From contig NC_045127.1 of the NCBI RefSeq assembly GCF_007655135.1, forward strand, positions 14,455,001-14,519,000: a stretch of DNA of 64,000 bases, read 5' to 3'. Origin of the DNA: Punica granatum. Its lineage: Eukaryota; Streptophyta; Magnoliopsida; Myrtales; Lythraceae. Position 1 is the stretch's first letter. Every line of letters starts with the position of its first letter. Under the pieces are notes generated by a model, which worked only from the letters and a program-made list of their open reading frames with translations, had not been told where the DNA came from and did not search any database. The position numbers and the translations under genes were made by a program. Below are positions 32,349 through 42,272 of this stretch, in pieces.

Positions 32349-34191
32349 ATGGCTAGGAAAGACAGTAAATTTCCTTCTCGCACTGCCATGAGCAAAAGCT
32401 GGAGACGAAGCCGCCAGAAAAGGTGGTCCAATGATTCGGAATCTGCATCTGCGTCCGGATACGAGGCTGGTTCGGACAGCCGGGACTTGCTCCCTCCATG
32501 GTTCCAGAAGTTGTGGGACACCCATTTGGTTCTGTGAATCCTATGACAGCGGAAAGAAGAGAAAATATTCCTCGAGGGATATGTCGGAGGAGGATATTGC
32601 AGCATACGTTAATGCCAGAAAAGCTCGGAAGAAGGCTATGCGTGTGGCAAAGAAGTTGAAGTCTCCAATAGTCGGTGGCTATTCTAATGCGTCCAATCCA
32701 TTTGGTGATCCGAATCTTAGCGAAATATTTGTTTGGAAGAAGAAGATCGAGTGGGATGTCGCTCAGGGTGCAACTCTATACGAGTTTTCTGTTAAAGTGG
32801 AGAAAGAAGAGACACAAGGAGAGAGTGGCGAAGATTGAGAGAGTAAAGAAAAGAAGGGAGGAGCGAGCTCTTGAAAAGGCACAGCGTGAGGAAGCCATGG
32901 CACTGCTTTCACTGGAATGCACTCGTGCAGAGTTCCGAGACTGGGAGAAGAAAGAAAGAGAGTTTGATTTCAGTCAAAGTGACGTCTAGTCCTAGATACG
33001 TATACGTGAAGGCCGTGCGAAGCCGATAGATATTCTTGCAAAGTACCTTAATGTTTCAGATGATTTGGACATTGAATTGGTTTTCAAGAGCTTGACTGTG
33101 AAAGCAATGGAAGAGCTTCGGGATGACATCAAGATGTGTCTGCATTTGGACAAGGAGGCACCCAAACACGTAAAGTACTGGAAGGCACTCCTTGTGGTTT
33201 GTGAGTTTGAGCTAGGTGAAGCTCGAAGAAAAGATGCGCTGAATCGAGCTCCAAAACGTGGAGAAGAACCCCCTGCAGAGTTGCTTGGCAACGAAGAGAG
33301 AGGCAAGCATGCTAGCATTAAAGCGGATGTGAAATATTATCTGCAGAGGAAAACATATAAAGAGCTCAAGGACATACATTTCGGTGCCAAGAGTCTGTTT
33401 CGGTCAGGTACAGCGAAGGTTGTCGATTTCTGTGAAGTCATTCTTAGATGGATCGATATATACAAGGCAAAAGCTCTCTTGAAAGAACAACATTATAATA
33501 CTGGAGCATTCTCCCTGGAGTGGATAGAGCGAGAAGCAACTGCTGGGCCTGACGAGGAAGCTGGATCATTTTTTCCTCAGCTTCTGCACGGTGATGATAA
33601 TAAAGATGCCATCAATTCCAAAGAGGACAGAGCTGCACTGGAACAAAGACGATTGGTGGTATTACAAGAACAGAGGTGGCATCAAGCAGCTATAGAAGAT
33701 AAATTCAAAACCACGGCCATGAAAGGCATGGAAACTATGGAGTAAGGCAATGCAGTTTCAAGATCTGCCTCCAAGGAGTATATCGACTCACAGTCTTACT
33801 GGTGGCATGATAAATACCGGCATTGGAAGCCGAAATACTTCAACAGTGTCCACATTGGATATAAGTGGAGCAAGTACAGCCAAATCTACTATGATCAAGC
33901 TAATCTACCTCCGAAGATCGTGCAGGGCTATAAGTTCAACATCTTCTATCCCACGAGGTTGGGCTATAAGCCCCAACTTATGTGATCGAGAAGGACAGGA
34001 ATAACACGGGGACTTGCATCCTAAGGTTCCATGCTGGGCCTCCATATGAAGACATCGCCTTCCGAATCGTCGAGAAAGAGTGGGTTTATTCCCATAAGAA
34101 GGGCTTTGAGTGCACATTTGAGAGCGGAATACTACGCCTGTACTTCAACTTCAAGCGGTACTACTACCAGAGGAGATCCAATTGTTGCTGA
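32349..34191 (+). pseudogene. CTN: CACTIN-like processed pseudogene
   Basis: The reading follows the conserved cactin protein: KALRVAKKLK-type text as KKAMRVAKKLKSPIVGGYS (about 32630-32690), NPFGDPNLSEIFVWKKKIEWD, a Lys/Glu-rich coil (32820-32960), DDLDIELVFKSLTVKAMEEL (33059-33118), EEPPAELLG, KYFNSVHIGYKWSKY, VQGYKFNIFYP, and the C-terminal hallmark RFHAGPPYEDIAFRIVEKEW...SHKKGFECTFE...LYFNFKRYYY ending at a TGA (34189-34191). Frameshifts occur near 32535, 32800 and 33980. In-frame stops lie at 32987, 32993 and 33743. No introns interrupt it, although plant cactin genes have several, and the central acidic region looks shortened. Cactin is a nuclear splicing-linked protein. The intronless, broken state suggests a retrocopy. 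No poly-A tail is seen. Confidence 0.88.
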
Positions 34192-34565
34192 TGCCAGAAA
34201 CTATTCAATACTCAAGAAATCGAATGTCGCGGCAGTTGCTTTGTATTTCCTGAGAGAATTTATAGTCGTCTAATGGAAATTGTCCATGTGTGATTGTGTT
34301 TCTAATGATCGTTTACGACTTATAAACAAAATGCAATACTCAAGGAGGGGTCTATTGCATCTGAAATCAAATCCTTTTGCATTCTGGAGGTCACGATATG
34401 CGTCTGTTCTTTCATCTGGACTGAGAGCATTGATGTTCTGTAGTTCAATCATCATAAACAATGAGAGACAAATCTTTACAAAAATCTATTATATCAGGAA
34501 CAGAGTTGAAGCTCAGGTTGCAAAGTAATTGGAAAAATATAGACTGAATGATTTCATCAAAGATC
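34192..34565. other. Intergenic between two pseudogenes
   Basis: Could include cactin 3' untranslated sequence just after 34191. Open frames at 34270-34528 on both strands match nothing I recognise. Confidence 0.3.
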
Positions 34566-34776
34566 TTACATAATATTCGATGCAATCAGCTGATGGATAA
34601 GCTGATGTATCATCCTACCACTGGCTGTGGAGTATTCTTTCAAATCAAGCTCACATTTGCTCAGGCCCTTGCTATTCCCTCTAAGATCTTTACGATCGGA
34701 AGACATTAGGGCAACAGCCCTGCTTGCATCCTTTCCAGGGAACATAGGATATGGTCCGTCGGAACCATAGAACATC
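34566..34776 (-). pseudogene. MAPR (cytochrome b5-like haem-binding) exon fragment
   Basis: On the minus strand the sequence starts after a good splice acceptor (tgcag, 34781-34777) and reads MFYGSDGPYPMFPGKDASRA, then ALMSSDRKDLRGNSKGLSK. This matches the conserved FYGPGGPY-FAGKDASRALA core of membrane-associated progesterone-binding (MAPR/MSBP) proteins, small haem-binding membrane proteins. The expected LxDWExKF segment is missing: after SKCELD the frame runs into unrelated residues and a stop. The N-terminal membrane exon was not found nearby. Most likely an isolated exon or pseudogene. Confidence 0.6.
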
Positions 34777-34799
34777 CTGCATAATTATATATTGTCATG

Positions 34800-36214
34800 T
34801 TATCATGTCACAAAGTCAAAATTCAATTTTCTGTTTCAAGCAATTAGTTAGCTCAGCCTTGTGATTGGTAGTCAGAACGAGAGTTTGAACTGGATGCGCT
34901 TTTGAGATTGACAATTATCAAGGAACCCAAAATTTAAATTGAAGAACTGATTAGCAGAGAGGTCAAGCAAGTTTGATGAACGTCAGGATTAGGCCATATC
35001 CATTCCGCAGCAGCCATAATTTCCTAAACAAATTAAAAGGCAACAGCAAAAGTTCAAGGAATCTTGAAAATTTTTTCAAAGGACTCTGGAAATGAATGGA
35101 ATAGTTTCCAGTTTCTTCTTCAGATGGCTTGTATGTCTTATTCAAAAAGTACAGAAGTCGAGCAAGTTATATCGAATGCTTCCTGGTGGTCATGAATTCG
35201 CAGTGTTGGAGAAGCAATCCATCAGCTTATCCAGTTAAATTTAGAACGGATAAGTAGACACAGAACCTCTCGAGGACAGTAGTGTCCACCGTGTAACACA
35301 AAATTCTTACCCATAGGGACGTGACCATGTCCAAACACAAAATTTCAAAATTTTAAAATAGAAACTCTATAAAAGTGTTTTCCATCATCACAACATAGAC
35401 CAAGTATTGGTCTACAAACGCTAAAACATGAATAAGTGTGACGGCGGACTTGATAATGTTTAGATCGATGTGGTTCAGTTACATGATGCAATTAGCAAAA
35501 CATGAACCGGGGTAAATGCTAAAACAAATCAATGTCCAGCCAAATCTTCACCTTTCCTGACATTTTTGATAGATGACCTTTCCAGGTATTACCTAAGCAT
35601 TTCTATGAATCAGAACTACTTATACCGGACGAAAGAGTGGTTGAGAGGGTGGTTAGATGCAATGACCATTATAGCCTTCATTATATGGTTATTATTAATT
35701 AGGTTTATTTCACTAAGGACTACTTGGGAAAGTGAAAGAAAGATAAAAACCTCTCTTATGTCTTTATAATAGTACAGATCATATAGATATATATTAAAGC
35801 ACCTTAAAGTTGTCCTCTTCGAAAATTTGAGGGATTTTTTTTGGGCCTTGATCCGAATTTTTAACTTCTTCTCACAAATGGGAGGAAGTGAAAAAAACGA
35901 AGTGGGTTCAATTTATATTGTACACCAAAATTCTTTGGGGTTTTTTAGCGTCTGTATGACTAAAGTGAAGAAATACTTGTAGATACGAGTTTTAGTAAAA
36001 TTTTCCAGATTTTAATGGTTCAATGGACCCCACTAATTACACGGTGGATCCGCCCATCAAAAAATTAAACTTTTAATGAATTTGCGAAGTGCTCTTAGAT
36101 CTGATGATTAGTCAGTATTTTTCCATCAAACTAGATTCATAATTATTATGGTACCCATCTATCTTCAGAATGGCAAATTCAGGACCCACATAGCAGTGAG
36201 TATAATAACATATC
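34800..36214. other. Intergenic
   Basis: Could hold decayed parts of the MAPR locus, but no second conserved block is visible. Short frames at 34963-35145 (-) and 35566-35769 (+) are unrecognised. Confidence 0.35.
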
Positions 36215-36796
36215 TGTAAAATTTCCAGTGATTTATAAGCGATTGGGTCCACCTTTAGTCCAAAAACTCGAGTTGATAGATTATGAAACACAATTTGATA
36301 TAAATTCATTTAATTCCTCTTAATTTTTTCATGTGGGATTGTAAATCTCAACACCCATTCTCACGTGGCAACATATGGTCCAACACTTGCTAGGTGAACT
36401 TAAACATTTGTCCTCAATAACTAACCACAAGCCGAGCATTCTATTTCGTGCTCGGGCGAGGGGGGACATACTTAAACTAACAACGAGTTCCACACTCAGG
36501 TCTGAGTATCATGAAGCGCACTTTTGGTTGTCTCGAAACTGGGCCGGGCCAGACTTTGGGCCAAACACAGGCGTACACTTTGGCGGCCATCGACAAAGAG
36601 ACTTAACGTGGTGTGAGCCTACATGGTCGCGCACAAAAGCATAATCCACTCTGATGCTATACAAAATTTCACTGGACTTATAAACGATTTGGCTCATCTC
36701 CAATATAAAAGTTTGAGCTGATAGGTTATGAAATCCAAACTCATATGAACCCATTCAATTTCTTTTAATTTTTCATGTGGCATTATATCATCTAAA
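36215..36796 (-). mobile_element. TRIM retrotransposon
   Basis: Direct repeats of about 138 bp at 36215-36353 and 36660-36796. On the minus strand the 3' LTR starts TGTTGAGATTTAC and ends GGAAATTTTACA. Just inside the other LTR (about 36647-36660) is tagcatcagagtgg, a decayed tRNA-Met primer-binding site. The 3' LTR is preceded by cgtgagaatggg, a purine tract. The roughly 306-bp inside has no coding capacity. LTR identity is moderate, so it is old. Confidence 0.68.
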
Positions 36797-37471
36797 TTAG
36801 GTGATACATGCGCGTTCCACAATAATCTTTTATCAATAAATACGTGACAGGAAATTAGTAATCAGCCCACACAAACATAACATTAATATGAATATAAATA
36901 GGATTCAACAAAAGTTATATACTATATCAAATAGACATAAACATTATAGATTGTGAGAGGAGAAAGTCATGTTGATAAGTAAATATTAACTCTAATCTCT
37001 TTTTGGATAAATAATTACTCTAATCTTATGAAAATACGAATAACATATTCATGTTTGCATTTATACGAAGAGTATGGTAGATACCGTGTAGGGGTTCGGT
37101 GTCCTAAAAGCTATATTGAATCAAAAGATGTGAAATAAATTTTCAAGTCGTCTTTTTATGAGATATTTAACATATTAAACTTTGAAAAAATACACATATC
37201 TCGAGGAGTTCTATTCTGTTATCGAGAAAACTTTAAATTTTTCAAAAAAAAATATTATAAAATACCACATACAAATAATATGGACATATATCCAAACTTC
37301 ATTGAATATAACCCAAAATAAAATATGATGAATATTTATTTAACTGGAATGGAAAAGGTCGGTTCTCATTGAGCTGAATATTGTCAAATGAAGCTTCCAA
37401 TTTAACTAAGGTCGATTTACATGGAGCTGAGGAATATCAATAAAGTTTCCGCATTTCACACTTCGACTATA
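36797..37471. other. AT-rich intergenic DNA
   Basis: No gene or paired repeat is recognised. Confidence 0.35.
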
Positions 37472-37507
37472 CTAGAGCATTGACTCGTGCTTTGCATGGG
37501 AGCACGA
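37472..37507 (-). mobile_element. Helitron-like 3' terminus, minus strand
   Basis: On the minus strand: a 7-bp perfect stem (tcgtgct / agcacga, 37507-37485) with a 9-base loop, nine bases, then CTAG (37475-37472) followed by T. This matches Helitron 3' end architecture. Confidence 0.58.
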
Positions 37508-38291
37508 TTAAAAATAATAATTTTTTGAAATTGTTATTTAGATTTGATAAATAGAATATTTCAACGTATTCTATTCATCTACATAGTATACATAGTATAT
37601 GGTTTGCTCGCCATATATGTTTCTACAGTCTACATGTTATTTAGCATTGGTCAATTTGTAGAGGCTTGAGGAAAAAAAAAGTTTGCAGAGGAAATAGAAG
37701 TTTACAAGTGAGAAAAAAAGGGGTATGGGGAAGTAAAAAAGAAAAAAGAAGAAAAGAAAACGGAGATAAAAAGGAGAGAACTGGATAATGGGAAAGGAGA
37801 GTAAAAATCGTGGTCACGTATCCTCTAGCAAAAAGAGAGAAAATAACAACCATTAAATGGACAATTTTGTCTTTAAAAGTTTTATAATATATTTTTGCTT
37901 AACTAATATTAAGGGACATTTTAGACTTATGCTTTATAACCTTAGTAGTAGGACACCAAAGGTTTCCTTTATAAATAGTATAGATAGATAGATAGGTATG
38001 ATTGGCTCAAGAAGTTAAAAAAACTTTCTAAATTTATTTCCTGACTTTTTTGGCCAAATGTCCAGATTTTCATTTTAAAAAAAAATTGATACATTTCCTA
38101 CCGAAAAGAATTCTGATACAACATAATTGAGAAATTTGAAGACCATGTTGGAATTATAAACATATGATCGGGGTCAAGAGCTAAAAAGAGAAAAAATTTG
38201 GGCTTTTCTGGCTACAAGAGAGGCTCTTAGGTGTAGTGCAATAAAATAAAAATCTTATCGAATCTGAAATCTTTTTGTTATCAAACGAGAA
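37508..38291. other. AT- and purine-rich intergenic DNA
   Basis: A purine-rich patch lies at about 37665-37800. It is probably the body of the Helitron ending at 37472. No ORF with a recognisable domain. Confidence 0.35.
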
Positions 38292-38559
38292 CATCACTAT
38301 AAGAAAAATTCCTTTTAAAAGCAATGATGTTTGCTTCTAAAAGTCATTTATTTGACTTAAAGGTATTAGAGAAGAGTAAATTGCCTCATTTACCTGTGTC
38401 GTTTTAGATCTATAGAGGTAAATTAACAACAATTAATAAAAGTCGCTAATTCTTATTTTTAGGACAATTGTAATTGCCTCTATAAAAATTTTCCAAAATA
38501 AATGATTGTTAATAAATGATTGTTATTATATTTGACTAACATCTCTCACATATCTTTAT

Positions 38560-38655
38560 ATTGCAACTTGAACCCGACTCGAACCCTTGACCTCTAACAT
38601 AATATTTTTGGTCTTTCACCTTTACCATTTCGCCATCAATGCATCTTTGAATTGA
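38560..38655 (-). mobile_element. tRNA-like (SINE-head) relic inside the CACTA element
   Basis: On the minus strand, gatggcgaaatggtaaagg (box A-like) is followed about 40 bases on by gggttcgagtcg (box B-like). No tail or target duplication is found. It does not fold as a full tRNA (no acceptor-stem pairing seen). Confidence 0.42.
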
Positions 38656-38775
38656 ATTGAATTGAATTTATATGTAATATTTTGGTCAAGACTCAATAAA
38701 TATATAAATTTTTATTTATAAAATTATTTAAAATTAATAAAATAATTAATATGCACATAATATTAAATCAAACAT

Positions 38776-38780
<5 letters not shown>

Positions 38781-38810
<30 letters not shown>
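38781..38810. repeat. (AT)n microsatellite inside the CACTA element
   Basis: A 30-base perfect AT run. Confidence 0.9.
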
Positions 38811-38814
<4 letters not shown>

Positions 38815-39622
38815 AATTCTCGTGTAGTCGTGTGGTAAGTTGAAGATTGTTAATTTATCCAAAACAATTGTGTAATAAATCATATATAAACACAATAGAT
38901 GAAGTAAAATACACAAAAAGATTGCTAATGTACTATTTTATTTGATTCAAAATCTTCATAATGTAATTCCCATTCATAAATTAATAAAATATATTTTCAA
39001 CTTATGTTGAGCATAATTTGAATATCCTTTAATTCATGTTGAATAAATTATTTATTTTAGGTAAAAATAATCTATCAAACTTTCAACATTTTATCTACTT
39101 ACTGTAGGTAAAATTTTATAAGTTTGAGGCAAATGAGAATTAGATTCAGAGAAAATTGTATTCTACCTTTAAAAGAATATATTAGGGGCAAATAAATTGG
39201 ATCTAGAAGCAATTAAGTCTTTTGCATTCTAAAAAAATATTTAGTGACAAATTTTCTTTATGCCTCAACTAATATGTTGTTCTTTTGAGGCAAATACTTA
39301 TTTGTTGTTAATAATTGTGGTATAGATTTGTAATTTGGTAAAATTTTAGGTGCTCTTAGAGGCAAATAAAATTCACATAAGAGACATATATTGTATTTGT
39401 CTTAAATAAGGGTTTTTCTTGTAGTGCATGCGTCAATGTGCTATTACCTCTTTTAATTGAAAATAGCCGATATTTCTCTCTTCAACAAAACAAGGATTAG
39501 CCTTGCATTGAATACTGAAAAATTGTATGAAAATTTCTATGAGAAAAAATTGCATTTAGTCCTCAATCTTTTAACTTTATGCCACCCCCGAGGTGAGTTT
39601 TGATGTTTAAATAGACAGTATC

Positions 39623-40090
39623 TGTTGAGGTTGGAAAAATCTAATCTTGATCACGTGCATGCCACGAGTCTCGAGTGTCCACAAGCAACCTACAAAAAGG
39701 GAAATAACGGGAGGAAATCCTGATTTCTCTCTCCGATGCTTAAATGAGAATGTGCTTGGAAAGTAAAGGGAATTGAACTTCGAGTGTAGACGTACCTGGA
39801 GGTGTATTTATAGAGATTACAGGAAATCTTCATTAGGATAGCGTAATCTGTATCATATATATGACTGCATAAAACAAGTAAATATACTTGCCTAATATAG
39901 AATTAGAGATATAAAATATCTCGTTAAGATATATATATCGGCAGAATATTCAAAAGAAAATATCAAAGATATTGATAGGTAGATGAGAGATAATCGTGGA
40001 GGAGATATATGCACAAGATATTGTTACCGATTTGGGGATATCAAGGTGGGCCCATGATGATAAGTCGGGCCAATTTTTTGGTCCCTAAAA
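39623..40090 (-). repeat. 3' LTR of the LARD
   Basis: 468 bp, with TATA-like tctataaatac on the minus strand (about 39818-39828). Pairs with 41599-42080. Confidence 0.85.
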
Positions 40091-40141
40091 TAAGCCCCCA
40101 CTCTCGTGAGCTTGAGAGGTCGCGGGAGTAGACTAGGACCG

Positions 40142-40471
40142 TGTTGTAAGCGATGCCCTTGTTGTGAGAAATTTTCCTTCACATTTTGAGCGAAGGCCAT
40201 GCTTTGAGAGATTTCTACATCGCATTTTGAGCGATAACCCTGTTTTGAGAGGTCTTCGCGTCATGTTTTGAGTGACGGTCCCGTTTTGAGAGGTCTTCAC
40301 ATCAAGTTTTGAGTGATGGTCTTGTTTTGAGAGGTCTTTCGTCATGTTTTGAGTGATGACCCCGTTTTGAGGGGATTTTTCTCCATTGCATTTTGAGCGA
40401 CAACCTCATTTTGAAATGGCTTTAAACATCGTGTTATGAGCGACGACCTCGTTATGAGAGGGTTGTCCATC
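40142..40471. repeat. Tandem array 1 in the LARD, about 8 units of about 41 bp
   Basis: Each unit carries two tttgag phrases: catgttttgagtgacg, then ccgttttgagaggtctt. Units drift most at the ends. Short open frames across it (for example 40133-40345, minus) are products of the repeat. Confidence 0.85.
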
Positions 40472-40507
40472 GTTAACTTAGTCATGCAAAAGAAAACTCC
40501 ACCCTTT

Positions 40508-40795
40508 GTTGTTGGGTGTTGTCGCTTCCACGAAGGAAGGCTCCATTCTTGATTGCCGAACGTTATTGCTTCGCGAAGGAAGACTCCGTCCTAGGTTATT
40601 TGATGTTTGCTTTAGCGAAAGAAGACTCCACTCTTGGTTGTCGAGCATTGTTGCTTTCGTGAGGGAAGGCTCTGCTCTGCGTTATCGCGCATTGTTGCTT
40701 CCACAACGGAAGGCTCCGCTCTACATTGTCAAGCGTTGGTGCTTCCTCTAGGGAAGGCTCCGCTCTAGGTAGTCGAGCATTGTTCCTAGCCCTTG
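40508..40795. repeat. Tandem array 2 in the LARD, about 5-6 units of about 55 bp
   Basis: Each unit holds cgagcattgttgcttc, then gggaaggctccgctct and a ggttgtcgagc phrase. Unrelated in sequence to array 1. An 81-residue plus-strand frame here (40506-40751) reflects the repeat. Confidence 0.85.
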
Positions 40796-41582
40796 TTTGT
40801 CAGACATGAGTAACGCTTATCTGAGCATTTTGTGAGAGCTTTTTCATTATGGGAGTAATTGCTTGACGTGGAGGTCGTTGAGCAACGTGTGGAACATCAA
40901 GCGATGTTAGGGATCACGGTCCTTATGAAGTAGTTGCACCTGTCACCGTTTGGTGTCGTATCTTCAAAAGGGGCATTGCCTATAGTGACACGAAGTGTGG
41001 CGCTGTAGCTTAAGACAAAGAAGAACATTAGCTTTCTTAAGTCCGAACTTCCATGATAAATTATAGATGTAAAACAAAAGATTATTGATCAGAGTAAGAA
41101 AAGTGTAATTTTTTTTGCTCATATGAAGAGTAAAAGCACTCCCTTTTTCTAAATAACGGAGATTGTGGGGGGTTATTCGAAGGATCTTGAAGAGCGAAGA
41201 TGGTGGACATCTTCGAGTAATAACCGAATGGAGGACATCATATTAGCAGGGTGAGTCGCTTGGTAGCCTGTTGAGGAGGGCTTCGCTGTGACGACCAGTA
41301 TGATTAGTGCAATAATTATGCAGCCCCACATTCTCGGGGTTGAGGTTTGCTTCACTTCTTGTTGAGATGCCAACGCCCCTTGTCCATGCGTATTCAAAGA
41401 AGTTAATCGCATTTGAAGACTTAGCTTTGTAGAAGAGGAAGCGGGGCCGCTTCCATTGTGGCATCAACGCTGCTTGGCCTTAATTCTCTTATCAGTTTCG
41501 GATAACCGTAGATTATGAGCCCACTCAAATTTGCAGGGATTCTTCAGAAGATAACCAGGAACACAGCCTTTTGTGTTGTTTT

Positions 41583-41598
41583 CCACGGACGACGCCAA
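41583..41598 (-). other. Candidate primer-binding site of the LARD
   Basis: ttggcgtcgtccgtgg immediately follows the 5' LTR on the minus strand. Confidence 0.6.
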
Positions 41599-42080
41599 TG
41601 TTGAGGTCGGAAAAATCCGATCTTGATCACATGCATGTCATGAGCCTCAAGTGTTCACAAGCAACCTGCAAAAAGGGAAAGAACGAGATGGGATCCCGAT
41701 TTTCCTCCGCGATGCTTAAAAGAGACTGTACTCGGAAAGTAAAGGGAATTGAACTTCGAGCTTAGACTTACCTGGATGGGTATTTATAGAGATTATAGGA
41801 AAATCTTCATTAGGCTATCGTAATCTGTATCATATATATGACTGCATATAATAAGTAAATATACTTACCTAATATAGAAGTAGAGATAGGAAATATCTCA
41901 TTAAGATATACATATCATCAGAATATTCAAGGGATAATATTAAGGATATTGATAGATATATGATAGATAATTGTGGAGGAAATATATTGACAACATACTG
42001 TTATCAATTTGGGCATATCAAGGTGGACCCATGATGATAAGTCGGGTCGCTAAGTTGGGTCAATTTTCTGATCCCTAACG
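41599..42080 (-). repeat. 5' LTR of the LARD
   Basis: 482 bp, with a TATA-like box at about 41781-41791 (tctataaatac on the minus strand). Similar to 39623-40090 through its full length, with small indels. Confidence 0.85.
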
Positions 42081-42272
42081 GTATAAAAAAAGAGTTTTTG
42101 GATGGTAAGTTTAATTGTTTTGACTGAAAATCAATAATCTCATCAATGGTAAAACTAAAACTGATACTTCTGTTGAAAGTTGAGGAAAAGTGGACAAGTT
42201 TTGATTAAAAAAAAATGTTTAGGACGAAAATAGAAGACATTCTAAAGCTAGAGACTAAATGCGACTCTCTCT

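Larger units (their letters stand above)
38295..39426. mobile_element. Non-autonomous CACTA (En/Spm-type) element
   Basis: The termini are CACTATAAGAAAAA and the complement of CACTACAAGAAAAA, and the direct repeat CAT flanks both sides (38292-38294, 39427-39429). CACTA ends and a 3-bp duplication are diagnostic. Sub-terminal copies of a gaggcaaat/atttgcctc motif lie at both ends (for example 38373, 39125, 39289, 39358), as transposase-binding repeats do in this superfamily. At 1,132 bp with no ORF it is non-autonomous. Confidence 0.9.
39623..42080 (-). mobile_element. Non-autonomous LTR retrotransposon (LARD-like), minus strand
   Basis: Two LTRs (39623-40090 and 41599-42080) flank about 1.5 kb without retroviral ORFs. 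On the minus strand the LTR begins (T/C)GTTAGGGATC and ends GACCTCAACA. Next to the 5' LTR lies ttggcgtcgtccgtgg (41598-41583), like the ggcgccgtctgtggg primer site of several plant Ty3/gypsy lineages. A purine tract (gagagtgggggctta) precedes the 3' LTR. The flanks gtatc and gtata are a near-matching target duplication. The inside carries two tandem arrays instead of gag-pol. Confidence 0.85.
39541..42272. mobile_element. Small TIR element split by a LARD
   Basis: gagaaaaaattgcatttagt on the left pairs inverted with actaaatgcgactctctc on the right. Without the LARD passenger it would be about 275 bp. The imperfect ends give moderate certainty. Confidence 0.55.

Noticed and set aside
40142..40795. 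CRISPR-like array
   Set aside because: The units are contiguous degenerate minisatellites without unique spacers, inside a plant LTR element.
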